Assembly (NCBI RefSeq): GCF_018255755.1
Contig: NZ_CP073766.1
Coordinates: 3,224,001-3,288,000, forward strand
Length of the DNA stretch: 64,000 bases
Direction: 5' to 3'
Origin: Chitinophaga sp. HK235
GTDB taxonomy: Bacteria; Bacteroidota; Bacteroidia; Chitinophagales; Chitinophagaceae
The translations under genes were made by a program, and so were the position numbers. A model generated the notes under the pieces. That model worked only from the letters and a program-made list of their open reading frames with translations. It was not told the DNA's origin and ran no database searches. Numbering within the stretch: the first letter of the stretch is position 1; every line of letters starts with the position of its first letter. Shown one piece after another: positions 43,904 through 55,270 of the stretch.

Positions 43904-46900
43904 TCAACGTTCCAACAACACCCATCCTTTGAACTTCCGCTCACCTTGTTCCGATGGCACTGTCAGGATGTAGAAATAAGTGCCTTCACTCAATCCTGCT
44001 CCATCCCAGCTGTTGTCATAATTCTTGTTCTGGTATACCTGGTTGCCCCAACGGTTATAGATGAACAAGCCAGATCCCGGGAACCGGCTCAGGCCCGGTA
44101 TCACGAACTTATCATTCTTACCGTCTCCGTTAGGTGTGATCACATTCGGAATAAAGAGATCTTCTCCTGTCACTTTCACAGGGCCCACGGTAGAAGTATT
44201 ATCAGTGATATCCGGATCTTTTTCATTACCCTTGATGGTAGCGGTGTTCACGATATCTGCACCAGTTGCCAGTTTAACCGTAAACGTTAGGGTGGCTGTA
44301 GTACCCGGCGCCATGTTAGCCAGTTGCCAGTTGATGGTGGCGGTGGCTATATCGTAAGCAGCCTGACCGGCGGAAGCAGAGAGCGTAATCGGTCTGCCCA
44401 GCATGTTTTGCAGCTGGTCCCGCACCACTACGCCAGTGGCCGCATCCGGGCCGTTGTTGGTAGCCGTGATGGTAAATGTCAGTACGTCATTGACATTGTA
44501 AGGCGGATTAGTATTCAGTTTTTTCACCACTTTGAGGTTGGCGAACCGGTCTGTACTGATGATCACCCTGCTGGTATCCGGTGTGCTGACATCCGGTGGT
44601 CCGCTGATGACAGCGATGTTACGGACAGAACCGGCACCGGTGATGGTCATATCATAACTCCAGCTGCGGGTTTCGCCACCATTCAGCAGTCCGGCGTTCC
44701 ATTGCAGCACGCGGGTGGTACTGTTGTAAGTGATAGTGCCAACGGGCGGGTTGCTGTATACCGGATCGCTTACCAGTGTGGCCGGCGGCAGTGTATCGAT
44801 CACCACTACCGGGTTAACACCCGCGATACCGTTGTTCTTCACCTGCAAGTTATAACTGATCACCTGTCCGATGCTATAAGGCCCATTAGCCGGATTAACC
44901 GATTTTATCACCTGCAGGGCAGATTTAGGGAATACCATAGTGGTGGCAGTACTGCTGTTGTTGGTGCTGTCCTGCTCTGTAACACCAGCAGGAGTACTAA
45001 CAACTGCCGTGTTCATTATCTTACCCGGTGTGGCAGCGGTGGCAGTCACCTGCAGCACCACTTTTGCTCCTGCCGGGAAGGTCCCGATAACAGCGCTGAC
45101 GGTACTGCCGTTAATGGCTGGCTGTACATTAGCAGCGCCGCCATTCAGTGAAGCTACTGTGACAGCCGGTTGTGTAAGCCCTGCCGGCAACATGTCTGTC
45201 ACCGTTGCATTGTCTGCGGAAGATGGTCCGTTGTTGGTAACGGTAAGCAGGTAAGTCACCTTACTGCCCACAAATACTTCATCGGGACCTGTTTTCACCA
45301 TTACCAGATCAGCGGCGCTGCCAATAGTGCTAACAACAGTGTTGGAAGCGATATCGGTGCCGCCGGCATTATTCAGGATAACATGTGCTACGTTGGTAAC
45401 GCTGCCGGAAGCGGCGTTAGGCTGCACTGTACCGGTGATGACGATGGTCAGTCCGCTGGTATCTGCAGCGGGCATGTTCACATTCACCTTCACCTGGTTA
45501 CCGGTACCGGTGGCGCCGCTGTTGATGACAGTGCTGCGAAGCGGTGTAGCCGTCCACGTTACATTGGTGAGCACGCCCGGTATCATATCTGTGATGTCAG
45601 TATTCACCGCATCGCTGGGGCCCGGATTGACCACGCTGATGACATAGATAGCCTGGTCGCCGCGTATCATAACAGCCGGGCCGGTTTTGCTGATCCTCAC
45701 CCTGGCAGATACTGTCAACTGGGTGGTGGCCGTAGCTGTTTGTGGCGATGCTCCTGTTTCAGAAGGTGTCACCGTAGCGCTGTTGACGATAGTGCCGGTA
45801 GCGCCGGGGGCTACCATACCATTCACGGTGATGGTTATATTATTTCCAGCGCCGGAAGGCATATCGCCGGTAAGGCTGATATTATTACCGCTGCCGGCAG
45901 CAGGGCTTTTTATCACGGCAGTGCCGTTGGCTACCGCTTTCCAGGTCACCTGCGTGATGGTGGCCGGCACGTTATCTGTCAGCGTGAAATTGAGTGCATT
46001 GCTAAGCCCGATATTGCTGGCGATGATGGTATACTGTATCGGCTGGCCCGCAGTAGTGGTGGTGGGGCCATCTTTCTGTATCTGTAATACCGGTTTGGCG
46101 GTAACTACTGTTTGTACCAATGCAGAAGTATCAGCCGGTGCTCCGGGTTCTGCCGGCGTAATAATGGCCACGTTATTCAGTGTATCCCTGAAGGCGGGAT
46201 CTATGGTGCCATTAACGGTAATGGTAATATTATTACCAGTGCCTGGCGGAATATTCGCGGTAAGGCTTACCAGGTTGCCGGTACCGGAAGCAGCACCGGT
46301 AAGCTGTGCATTGCCTGCAGCTACTGCAGTCCAGCTCACACCTGTTACCGCGGCGGGTACTGCATCTGTGATCACCGCATTGCTGGCAACACTCGGGCCA
46401 TTGTTGCTCGCAATGAGGGTATACGTGATTTTCTGGCCGGACTGTAATGCTGCCGGACCAGCTTTGGTTATCTGTACGGCGGGCATCAGCGTAACGGTAG
46501 TCTGTACCTGTGAGGAGTCCGGTGTATTGCCTGGTTCTGCTGCTGTTGCAATACCAGTGTTGAGCAACTGACCGGAGAAGGTAGAATCTGTTTTACCCTG
46601 GATGGTCACCTGCACGACTGCTCCTGCGGGAATATCGGCCACTACATTTACATTGTTGCCGCTGCCGCTGGCTCCTGAAGTGATCACGGCGCCGCCGCTT
46701 ACTGCGGTGGCTGTCCAGCTCACCTGTCCTACCGCTGACGGCACTACGTCGCTGATAACTGCGCCAGTAGCGTTGCTCAGCCCTTTATTGGTCACCTGCA
46801 ACTGGTAGAGTATGGGCTCGCCTGCATGCAGGGACTGCGGACCACTCTTACTGATCATCAGTTCCGGATGTTGTTCTATCTCGGTGATCACCGGCGGTGT

Positions 46901-49900
46901 TACCGCAGTAGGTGTTTGCGGATCAGGAGAAGTAACGGTGGCGGTATTGCTGAGTGTACCGGTAGCATCGGGCAACAGGGTACCGGTAACCATAATGGTG
47001 ACGGTAGCCTGGCCAGTAGGCGGAATATCAGCATTCACACTGAGCTGATTACCGGTACCACTACCACCGGCTGTTACCACGGCTCCGCCGGAGGTGCTGG
47101 TAGTCCAGGACACTGACTGGATACGTGCGTCGATGGTATCAGTGATATGCAGGTTACGTGCAAAGGCAGGACCATTGTTGCTAACAGTGATGATATAGTT
47201 GACTTTATCTCCTGCTGTAATGGTTACAGGTCCTGATTTACGTATCTGTACATCAGATTGTTTATTCACCACAGTAGTAACAGAATCGGACACCTGCGGC
47301 ACTTCGCTGCTGCTGGCGCTGGCCAGGTTGGTGATGTTGCCGGCAAAGTCATTATTCAGTGTGCCCGTAATCGTGATAGCTACGCTGTTGCCCGCTCCAC
47401 CGGGGATGTCGGCGGTAGTGTTGACACTATTGCCTGTTCCGGAGAAGGGTCCGGTGAGTTGGGCACCACCGGTTACATTCGCTACCCAGCTTACATTTGC
47501 CACGGCAGCAGGTACCTGATCAATGATGCTGACACCTACGGCATTAGACGGACCGGCGTTGGTCACCACTACCTGGTAAGTAATGGTATTGCCTGCCTGC
47601 GCCTGTGCAGGACCGCTCTTCCGTATCTGTACACCGGCATTACGCCCGATGGTGGTGATTATACTGCTGGTATTGTTAGCCAGATTATAGTCCGTAATAT
47701 TGGCTACCGCAACTAAAGCCGTATTGATGATAGTACCTGCAGCCGCGCTGCCGCTGACAGTACCACTAATCTGAACAGTGATGAAGTTGCCACTGCCTGC
47801 GGCCAGTTTACCTGGTATGACAATGTTGCTGCCACTGCTGTCAACTTCCTGACTGCCGATTACGCTACCGGTACCGGTTACAGTGGCCTTCCAGGTAACA
47901 TTGGTGATCGTTGCCGGCACCACATCGGAAATCACAAGTGAGTCTACATCATGTGGTCCTGCATTATATACCTGAAGGGTATAGTTGATGGTTTCTCCTG
48001 CCAGTATGTGCTGTGGTCCGCTCTTGACGATGCTTACATCGGTGGACTGATTGACGGTGGTAGTGACAGAGCTTTGTTTGTTTGCCCCGGCCACTACGGT
48101 GGCGGTATTGGTGAAAGTTGTATTAGCTGTTTTATTAACAATACCTCTTACCAGTACCACCAGCATATTACCATTGCCTACCGGTATATTGCCGGTGGTG
48201 CTGATCGTATTGCCAGTACCGGTAATAGGCCCGGTGACAGTAGCATTGCCGGCAGCCGCAGCCCCCCAGGAGCTTACCGTCACATCTGCCGGTACAATAT
48301 CATTGATGGCCGCACCGGTAATATTACCGTTACCGCCATTGGTGACAACGATACGATAGAAAATGGAGTCCCCGATATTCACGACAGAAGGACCGGTTTT
48401 GGAGATGCGCACGATAGGATCGTTATCTACCGACATGGTAGTAGTGCTGGTATTGTCTGCCGGATTAGGGTCGACAATCGGGCTGCCTGCAGGCAGAGCC
48501 ACTGTCGCGGTGTTGGAGATGAGAGCACCGGTAACAACAGCCGGGCTGAGTACACCTGAAATGGCCACCTGTAATACGCCTCCCACCGGAATATCGGCGG
48601 TAAGGTTCACATTGCCGGAGTTACTGGCCGGTGTGATATTGGCAACACCGCCTGTACCGGCGGTTACCCAGCTTGGGCTTTGCAATTCAGCAGGCAGTGT
48701 ATCCTGTACATGAGCACCGGCCACATTGGAAGGCCCGTCGTTATACACCATTAGCATATACTGCATCGGTTCTCCGGCACCCTGGTTGGCCGGACCGCTC
48801 TTCACAATCCTCAGATTGGCCACCCGGTTCACCGTTGTTACCACAGTAGCGGTATCACCTACCGGTGTTGCGAATGATGGATCATTGACAGCAGTGGCCA
48901 CGTTGGTGATGCTGGGATTTGCATAGCTCGGATCTACCTTACCATTCACCTGTACAGTGATCATCGCACCGGTTGCAATGGGTATATTACCGGTCAACTG
49001 CACATTGCCGGAGCCGCTGGCGGCAGAAGTGATGGCTGCACCATTGGCTGCAGTGGCCGTCCATGTTGCATTTAATACCCCTGCAGGAATCACGTCACTG
49101 ATGGTCAGGTTACGGGAATCACTCGGACCGTTGTTGATCACCTGCAGCGTATAAGAGATGTTATTACCAGCGGTGATGCTGGCAGGTCCGGTTTTACTGA
49201 TCTGCAGCTTCGCTGCGCGACTGATGTTAGTAGATGCTGTGGAGCTTACCGGGGACACACCTGGCTCAGCAGCTGTGGCGGTAGCCGTGTTGGTGATCAC
49301 GCCGGCAAAATCGGATTGCACGTTACCAGTGATGGTAATGGTAATACTATTACCAGTACCTGCGGGGATGTCGGCCACCACGTTCAGCTGGTTGCCTGTA
49401 CCGGTGTTGCCGGAACTGATGGTGGCGCCTCCGCTGGCTACTGCTGTCCAGGAAGGATTGAGCACTGTTGCCGGAATAGCGTCGGTAATCACAGTAGCCC
49501 TGGCATCACTCGGACCGCTATTTTCCACTTTAATACTATACTGGATAGTTTCTCCGGCGTTCATCCTGGCCGGTGCAATTTTATTAATCAGCAGCTTGGG
49601 CTGTTGACGGATAACAGTAGTAACCGTATCAGAATTTACGGGCGGCAAGCTTGGTATCCTGGGATCAGCAGTGGCCACATTGATGATGGTTGCTGCCAGT
49701 GTAGCCGATGGCAGCGTGCCGGTCACCATAATGGTCACCGTCCCCGTGCTCACCGGAACATCAGCGCTCACCTGCAGGTTGTTGCCGGTGCCGGTAGCTC
49801 CGGTGACAATCACCGCGCCGCTGCTGGCCGTAGCTGTCCAGCTGACATTCTGCAGCTGTGATGGTATCTGATCTGTGATCAGCACACCGGTAGCATTGGA

Positions 49901-52900
49901 AGGTCCGGTATTGGTAACAGTGAGCAGATAGTTGATGGTTTCGCCGGCGCTGGCTGTTGCCGGACCAGTTTTCACTACGTGCAGGGATGGCTGTTGTACT
50001 ACAGTGGTCACTACAGGGGTAGACACCGCTGGTACAGTACCCGGCTCGGAAGGCTGTGCAGTGGCGGTGTTGGTGAAGGTACCCGCAAAAGCAGGATCTA
50101 CTACCCCATTGATGGTAATGGTCACGCTATTGTTGCCTCCACCTCCGATATTGGCGGTAACAGCCACTGTATTACCGGAACCGGTAGCACCACTAACTAT
50201 CGAAGCCGTACCATTGACAACTGTAATCCAGGTGGTTTGTGTAACCGCTGCCGGCACTATATCTTGTATGACCAGGTTATCTGCATTAGATACGCTGGTA
50301 TTGGTCACTACCACGGTATAAGTGATGTGTTCCCCTGCTTTGAGGGTGGAGGGCCCTGACTTGGACACACGGATCACCGGCAGTTTACGCACCAGCACTG
50401 TTTGTGTGGCCGTTACCGGTGGTACAGGTTCAGACGGGGTGGCAGTGGCATTGTTCACAATAGAACCTGCAAAACCCGGATCTGTCTTACCTCTCACCGT
50501 GATCACAATCTTGTTATCATTACCGGATGGAATAGAACCGGTGATCTGTACATTGTTGCCGGTACCGCTGTTGTTGCCGCTAATAGTAGCCTGCCCGAGG
50601 GCACTGGCCGACCAGCTTACACCGCTCAATGCAGCAGGCACTGCATCCGTCACTACCAGGTTGAGGGCATTGGAAGCCCCTGTATTGCCTACTTCGATGG
50701 TATAGATCACACTATCCCCTGCCAGTACCGCATCGGTGGCCGACTTAGTGATAGTGAGCTGTGGCAGCCTGTTGACAACCGTTTGTTTGGTAGCTGTATC
50801 TCCGGTGCTGCCGGTCTCAGTCGGGATGACCATTGCAGTATTGCTGATAGTGCCGGAGAAGGCAGGATCTATTTTACCAGTTACGGTGATGACTATATTA
50901 TTTCCCATACCGGCAGCAATATCTCCCGTCAGGGCAATATTGTTTCCGGAGCCCTGTGTTCCACTGGAGATGGTGGCATTGCCGTTGGCCACAGCTGTCC
51001 AGGTAACCTGCTGCAGGGTAGCCGGCACATTATCATTGATCTGCATACCCCTGGCGTTGCTGGGGCCATCGTTGCCCACCGTAATTACATAGGTTACCGA
51101 ACTTCCTGCCCTGGCAGTATCCGGGCCTGTTTTGCTGATGGTGAGTGCTGCCTGCGGCGTTACATTGGTCACCACTTCATTGGAAGTCACCGGTGTGGTA
51201 TTAGGCTCTGATGGCGTTACCACAGCTGTATTACGGATAGGGCTATTGGTGGGAGGCTGAATAGTACCGTTGACAATAATATGTATAACGGATTCCGCAG
51301 GCATATTAGCTGTTACAGACAGCTGGTTGCCGGAGCCCGTAGCACCGCTGGTGATGACCGCGCCACCGCTGGCCACAGCCGCATTCCAGGTAACGTTATA
51401 CAGGGAAGCCGGCACGATGTCACTCACTACCGCCTGCGAAGCGTTGGATGGTCCTTCATTTTTTACGTCTATCGTATAGGAGATCTGTCCTCCGGGGATA
51501 GCCGTAGCCGGACCGTTTTTGCTGATGGTAAATTTCACCACCTTACGAACGGTGGCCACATCAGTATCTGATACCGGCGGCACGCCTGGCTCTGAAGGAG
51601 TGGCAGTAGCTGTATTGGTAATAGTACCACTAAAATCACCACTAACGACACCGGATATACGAATAATAATGCGGTTGGATGAACCAGCCGGAATATTACC
51701 AGTCACGCTGATCTGATTACCGCTACCGCTGTTGCCGGCAGTGATGGCTGCAGCACCTTGCGAGGTGGCAGTCCACTGCACCTGTTGCACGGCGGCTGGT
51801 ACGGCATCTGTAATCACCGTTTTGACCGCATCGCTGGGCCCGTTGTTCATCAGGGTGATGACGTATTCAATAGGTGTGCCGGCAATGGCGATCACGGGCG
51901 AAGTACGGCTTTTGTCTATCACCAGTCCCGGTGTGCTGCTGATAACAGTATTGGTGGTGTTGGATGTAAATGGCCCTACCGTGGTCTCCGTAGGGGTCAC
52001 GGTAGCCACGTTGTCGATATTACTGGTAGCATTGGCACTAACGGTACCGGTTACACTGACATATACTTTTCCGGTGTCAGTAGGGGTCACTGCACCCGGA
52101 TAATTGGCCACTACCCTTACATTGTTGCCCGTGCCGGTAGCGCCGGAAGTGATACTCACCTTGCCGGTGGCCGTAGCTGTCCAGCTGACGTTGGTCAGTT
52201 TACCGGATATCACGTCTGTGAATACGGCAGCCTGTGCATCGCCTAGTCCTGTATTACTTGCAATAATCGTGAAGGTAACAGACTGACCGGCCACTGCCAT
52301 GGCTGGCGCACTCTTCATGATTTCGAAGAAAGGACGGCGTGCAACCGGTACCGTTACTGTAGCGGTAGCACCATTAGGATCGGGTACCACCGGAGAGACT
52401 GCAGTAATGGTATTGGTAAGATCTCCTTCGAAGGAAGAAAGGATATTGCCTTCCACCGTTATCGTGATGGTAGCATTGCCGGTGGGGATATTGGCAGTAA
52501 GATCGATATTGGTGGCAGTAGAATTGTTTTGGGTGATTTGTGCTGCACCGGTATTAGCCACAGTGACCCTGGTGCTGGCGAATCCGGCAGGCAGCGCATC
52601 TGTGATCCTCACACCGGTAGCATTACTGGGGCCTGCGTTGGTGACAACCATCCGGTACACCAGGGGCTGACCCGCCAGATAAGGTCCCTGCTCCAGTATT
52701 TCCTTTTGTGCCTGTATGTCGGCGTGGCTTACATAGGTGATGGTCACCTGGTCCTGCAGCGGAGGACAGACATTGTTGGTGATGGTCCAGGCCAGTGTGG
52801 CGCTGGTATTGGGCGCGATGGTGATGGTTGTATGCGGGTCTGAAGTATCGGCTATCGTGGCGTTACCGCTGATCACCACCCATTTGCCGGTCCCTACCTG

Positions 52901-54805
52901 TGGTGTGTTGGCCTGCATGTGGAACACACCGGAATTATACTGGGTAGAATCCGGGCCTGCATCAGGCAGGGTAGTATTACCGAATTCCGTCACCTGCAGG
53001 TTGGCTGAAGAAGGCGGACAAACACCACTGCTGATGGTCCATTTAAACACATAGGTGCCGGCCACCAGACCGGATACCTGTGCATTAGGAAGATTAGGGT
53101 TATCAAAAACGGCTGTATTGGTGCCGCTCAGCTGTGTCCAGAGGCCCGTACCATTCACCGGCGTGTTACCGCTAAGGGTGGTATTGCTCACATTACACAA
53201 CTGCTGATCGGGACCTACCGTAGCCGTGGTAGGAGAAGGATTGATCACCAGCGTGACCGGATAAGCAGGAGAAGTACAGCCACTGGTCCTGTTTTTAAAG
53301 GTGACGTTAAATCGATAAGTACCCGGTGCTGTGCTACCGGGGATGACCACGTTTATCGGAGACACCGCCAGACCGGCATCTGTTACCGGATTAAAACCGG
53401 GCATATTGCTGGAAGTGATACTGTAGGCATCAGCATTACCTGAAACGATGGTGTAGGGTATACTGAACATCGCAGTCCCCTGGCATATAGGCGTTACCGT
53501 ACCTATGGTGGCGCTGATGTTTGGATTAACTGTCACCCGGAAGGTGCGGGATACGCCGTCACCGCTACAACCATTGATGGTGGCTGTTACCCGGTAATAG
53601 CTGTTTGCGGTCAGCGGGCCGGTATTGAGTGTAGCTCCGTTCTGTCCGGGCACAACGGTCCAGCCGCTGGTACCGTTGGTACTGGTTTCCCAGGTATAGT
53701 TGAAACCGGTAGTGGGGGTACCTGTACCTGCCTTGGGAGTAATCACTGCCGACAGCTGGGCACTGGCATTATAGCAGATAGTAGCCGGTCCTGTGATCCC
53801 CACCGTATAGTCGATCACTTTCAGTTCTACCGGATTAGACACCACGCGGCAGTTGGTATTGTTTATTTCCGCCATACCACCTGCAGCCAGCACCCGGTAT
53901 TCAAAGCCCGCCACTGCATTAGGAATACTGAAGGTATGCTGGTTGTTGCCCAGGTTATTAATCACGCCTCCTTCATTGGCCCAACTGGTAGTGCCCAGTG
54001 CTCTTTTCTGCAACTGGAAAAAATAATTGGAATAGCTTCCTGCCGGCAGGCTTACGGCAAAGCCTCCCGTAGCACCGCTACATACCACACCGGTAGTTTG
54101 TGTAAAGGTGATGGGTGGACCACAGGCCGCAAAAGCAATATCATCCAGGGCCAGGTCGTTGCCATTGCTGCTGGGGGTATTACTGAAGATACGGAGGATA
54201 ACGGCGCTGGTAGTGGAAGGCATCTGAAAAATACCTGCCTGCCGTACCCAGGTGCCTGGGTTCTGAAAAGGTACCAGGCCGGTGGACACCGATTTTATCG
54301 GCGTACCGTTGGGGTTATTGGCGTCTACAATATCGAAGCGCAGACTGGGCTGCGATACGCCTGGTGTGGGATTGATGTTCATAATCCAGGCAGAAAACTC
54401 GAAAGTAGTGCCCGCACATAATCCTGTGATGGTCCGTTCATAAAACTTGTCAGGAGTAGCATTGGCATCTACCACCATACAAAATCCCCGGCCATCCGTA
54501 CTGGTATGATCGGGTCTGTCCACAAAATAAATATTTTTATACCCACTGGTAGTGTTGCTGATCGTGTACTGGCCCGGGAAAGGACCGGTAGGCCTTGAGC
54601 CGACGCCAGGTGCATAGTAGGTGTAGGTAGTAATACCCGCCGGCAAGGGAGGCCCGAGCGTAGGTCTGGCTGCCGTAGCCGCCTGGCCGAATGTTTCCTT
54701 AAAAACAGGATCGCCCAGGGAACCAGTACACTGCTGGGCTTTCACATGACTACCTGCCAGTAACAGCAGGATAATGTAGCATAACTGTTTAACAACACGG
54801 AACAT
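43904..54805 (-). CDS. Giant secreted DUF11-repeat surface protein with T9SS type-B sorting domain
   Basis: A 3633-residue exported protein. The signal peptide is MFRVVKQLCYIILLLLAGSHVKAQ (written here in two parts: a basic start, then ILLLLAGSHVKAQ). A MAM/jelly-roll-like N-terminal domain follows (about 30-230, ending DLALDDIAFAACG), then three to four Ig/PKD-like units to about residue 700. About 22 tandem DUF11-type repeats of about 130 residues come next, each with KTGP-x4-AG-x3-Y-x-V-N-GPS-A and VSWTA cores. The last about 90 residues carry LFIPNVITPNGDGKNDKF...YNRWGNQVYQ...FKGWVLLER, the gliding-motility C-terminal (CHU_C) type-B signal for the type IX secretion system. It is probably a long adhesive surface filament. 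The frame is unbroken over 10.9 kb. Confidence 0.9.
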   Translation of the reverse strand: MFRVVKQLCYIILLLLAGSHVKAQQCTGSLGDPVFKETFGQAATAARPTLGPPLPAGITTYTYYAPGVGSRPTGPFPGQYTISNTTSGYKNIYFVDRPDHTSTDGRGFCMVVDANATPDKFYERTITGLCAGTTFEFSAWIMNINPTPGVSQPSLRFDIVDANNPNGTPIKSVSTGLVPFQNPGTWVRQAGIFQMPSTTSAVILRIFSNTPSSNGNDLALDDIAFAACGPPITFTQTTGVVCSGATGGFAVSLPAGSYSNYFFQLQKRALGTTSWANEGGVINNLGNNQHTFSIPNAVAGFEYRVLAAGGMAEINNTNCRVVSNPVELKVIDYTVGITGPATICYNASAQLSAVITPKAGTGTPTTGFNYTWETSTNGTSGWTVVPGQNGATLNTGPLTANSYYRVTATINGCSGDGVSRTFRVTVNPNISATIGTVTPICQGTAMFSIPYTIVSGNADAYSITSSNMPGFNPVTDAGLAVSPINVVIPGSTAPGTYRFNVTFKNRTSGCTSPAYPVTLVINPSPTTATVGPDQQLCNVSNTTLSGNTPVNGTGLWTQLSGTNTAVFDNPNLPNAQVSGLVAGTYVFKWTISSGVCPPSSANLQVTEFGNTTLPDAGPDSTQYNSGVFHMQANTPQVGTGKWVVISGNATIADTSDPHTTITIAPNTSATLAWTITNNVCPPLQDQVTITYVSHADIQAQKEILEQGPYLAGQPLVYRMVVTNAGPSNATGVRITDALPAGFASTRVTVANTGAAQITQNNSTATNIDLTANIPTGNATITITVEGNILSSFEGDLTNTITAVSPVVPDPNGATATVTVPVARRPFFEIMKSAPAMAVAGQSVTFTIIASNTGLGDAQAAVFTDVISGKLTNVSWTATATGKVSITSGATGTGNNVRVVANYPGAVTPTDTGKVYVSVTGTVSANATSNIDNVATVTPTETTVGPFTSNTTNTVISSTPGLVIDKSRTSPVIAIAGTPIEYVITLMNNGPSDAVKTVITDAVPAAVQQVQWTATSQGAAAITAGNSGSGNQISVTGNIPAGSSNRIIIRISGVVSGDFSGTITNTATATPSEPGVPPVSDTDVATVRKVVKFTISKNGPATAIPGGQISYTIDVKNEGPSNASQAVVSDIVPASLYNVTWNAAVASGGAVITSGATGSGNQLSVTANMPAESVIHIIVNGTIQPPTNSPIRNTAVVTPSEPNTTPVTSNEVVTNVTPQAALTISKTGPDTARAGSSVTYVITVGNDGPSNARGMQINDNVPATLQQVTWTAVANGNATISSGTQGSGNNIALTGDIAAGMGNNIVITVTGKIDPAFSGTISNTAMVIPTETGSTGDTATKQTVVNRLPQLTITKSATDAVLAGDSVIYTIEVGNTGASNALNLVVTDAVPAALSGVSWSASALGQATISGNNSGTGNNVQITGSIPSGNDNKIVITVRGKTDPGFAGSIVNNATATPSEPVPPVTATQTVLVRKLPVIRVSKSGPSTLKAGEHITYTVVVTNTSVSNADNLVIQDIVPAAVTQTTWITVVNGTASIVSGATGSGNTVAVTANIGGGGNNSVTITINGVVDPAFAGTFTNTATAQPSEPGTVPAVSTPVVTTVVQQPSLHVVKTGPATASAGETINYLLTVTNTGPSNATGVLITDQIPSQLQNVSWTATASSGAVIVTGATGTGNNLQVSADVPVSTGTVTIMVTGTLPSATLAATIINVATADPRIPSLPPVNSDTVTTVIRQQPKLLINKIAPARMNAGETIQYSIKVENSGPSDARATVITDAIPATVLNPSWTAVASGGATISSGNTGTGNQLNVVADIPAGTGNSITITITGNVQSDFAGVITNTATATAAEPGVSPVSSTASTNISRAAKLQISKTGPASITAGNNISYTLQVINNGPSDSRNLTISDVIPAGVLNATWTATAANGAAITSAASGSGNVQLTGNIPIATGAMITVQVNGKVDPSYANPSITNVATAVNDPSFATPVGDTATVVTTVNRVANLRIVKSGPANQGAGEPMQYMLMVYNDGPSNVAGAHVQDTLPAELQSPSWVTAGTGGVANITPASNSGNVNLTADIPVGGVLQVAISGVLSPAVVTGALISNTATVALPAGSPIVDPNPADNTSTTTMSVDNDPIVRISKTGPSVVNIGDSIFYRIVVTNGGNGNITGAAINDIVPADVTVSSWGAAAAGNATVTGPITGTGNTISTTGNIPVGNGNMLVVLVRGIVNKTANTTFTNTATVVAGANKQSSVTTTVNQSTDVSIVKSGPQHILAGETINYTLQVYNAGPHDVDSLVISDVVPATITNVTWKATVTGTGSVIGSQEVDSSGSNIVIPGKLAAGSGNFITVQISGTVSGSAAAGTIINTALVAVANITDYNLANNTSSIITTIGRNAGVQIRKSGPAQAQAGNTITYQVVVTNAGPSNAVGVSIIDQVPAAVANVSWVANVTGGAQLTGPFSGTGNSVNTTADIPGGAGNSVAITITGTLNNDFAGNITNLASASSSEVPQVSDSVTTVVNKQSDVQIRKSGPVTITAGDKVNYIITVSNNGPAFARNLHITDTIDARIQSVSWTTSTSGGAVVTAGGSGTGNQLSVNADIPPTGQATVTIMVTGTLLPDATGTLSNTATVTSPDPQTPTAVTPPVITEIEQHPELMISKSGPQSLHAGEPILYQLQVTNKGLSNATGAVISDVVPSAVGQVSWTATAVSGGAVITSGASGSGNNVNVVADIPAGAVVQVTIQGKTDSTFSGQLLNTGIATAAEPGNTPDSSQVQTTVTLMPAVQITKAGPAALQSGQKITYTLIASNNGPSVASNAVITDAVPAAVTGVSWTAVAAGNAQLTGAASGTGNLVSLTANIPPGTGNNITITVNGTIDPAFRDTLNNVAIITPAEPGAPADTSALVQTVVTAKPVLQIQKDGPTTTTAGQPIQYTIIASNIGLSNALNFTLTDNVPATITQVTWKAVANGTAVIKSPAAGSGNNISLTGDMPSGAGNNITITVNGMVAPGATGTIVNSATVTPSETGASPQTATATTQLTVSARVRISKTGPAVMIRGDQAIYVISVVNPGPSDAVNTDITDMIPGVLTNVTWTATPLRSTVINSGATGTGNQVKVNVNMPAADTSGLTIVITGTVQPNAASGSVTNVAHVILNNAGGTDIASNTVVSTIGSAADLVMVKTGPDEVFVGSKVTYLLTVTNNGPSSADNATVTDMLPAGLTQPAVTVASLNGGAANVQPAINGSTVSAVIGTFPAGAKVVLQVTATAATPGKIMNTAVVSTPAGVTEQDSTNNSSTATTMVFPKSALQVIKSVNPANGPYSIGQVISYNLQVKNNGIAGVNPVVVIDTLPPATLVSDPVYSNPPVGTITYNSTTRVLQWNAGLLNGGETRSWSYDMTITGAGSVRNIAVISGPPDVSTPDTSRVIISTDRFANLKVVKKLNTNPPYNVNDVLTFTITATNNGPDAATGVVVRDQLQNMLGRPITLSASAGQAAYDIATATINWQLANMAPGTTATLTFTVKLATGADIVNTATIKGNEKDPDITDNTSTVGPVKVTGEDLFIPNVITPNGDGKNDKFVIPGLSRFPGSGLFIYNRWGNQVYQNKNYDNSWDGAGLSEGTYFYILTVPSEQGERKFKGWVLLER

Positions 54806-55270
54806 GCCTCTCTGCACATTTACAAAAATGGACAGCCTCTTTACCATATTTGCTGGGTTTGAACTTTATTGGTTTTTCGCTACTGGTGATAACTGCTCCC
54901 CGCCTGCTGCTCCGGGAGATAAAAATTTTCTGTTATGGTATATCCAGAGAAAAGAATTCCTGCGCATGCTCCTGCATCCGAAAATTTTGCTGCGCCATAA
55001 ACATGTACTTCCAATGATTCGGGGGATGATACCTGACTCTACATACATCGGGGCCACACTTGTAGCATCATTGCAACATTACAACAGTGGAAAAAGGGAT
55101 TATGTTCAAAGGGGTTGAAAGTTTCACACAAAGCAGTAAAGCAGCAAAGGTATTTTGTTGAATACCATTTGCTGCTTTACGTGTCTGCTTCAGCGTTATT
55201 TTCACGATATGGTGAAGGGCCTGTAATCAGAAGAAAAAAGCGGGCTCCTGCGGCTGCCGGTATATGTCCG
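54806..55270. other. Gene-free stretch upstream of the giant gene with a long hairpin
   Basis: The stretch holds the expected promoter of the giant gene, although no good TAnnTTTG pair was found. A 19-bp near-perfect hairpin lies at 55136-55180: gtaaagcagcaaa/tttgctgctttac outside and ggtatt/aatacc inside, one bulged A. It lies 90 bases past the SDR stop. A 104-codon plus-strand frame at 54804-55118 crosses the giant gene start and is not protein-like. Confidence 0.5.

Noticed and set aside
44324..52843. Many plus-strand open frames of 100 to 300 codons inside the giant gene
   Set aside because: They are shadows of the repetitive Thr/Val/Gly/Asn-rich codons of the DUF11 gene.
43904..54805. 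CRISPR array because of regular repeats
   Set aside because: The repeats are about 390 bases, imperfect and coding; no short direct repeat/spacer pattern is seen.
54804..55118. 104-codon plus-strand frame at the giant gene start
   Set aside because: It overlaps the signal-peptide region of the giant gene on the other strand; composition not protein-like.
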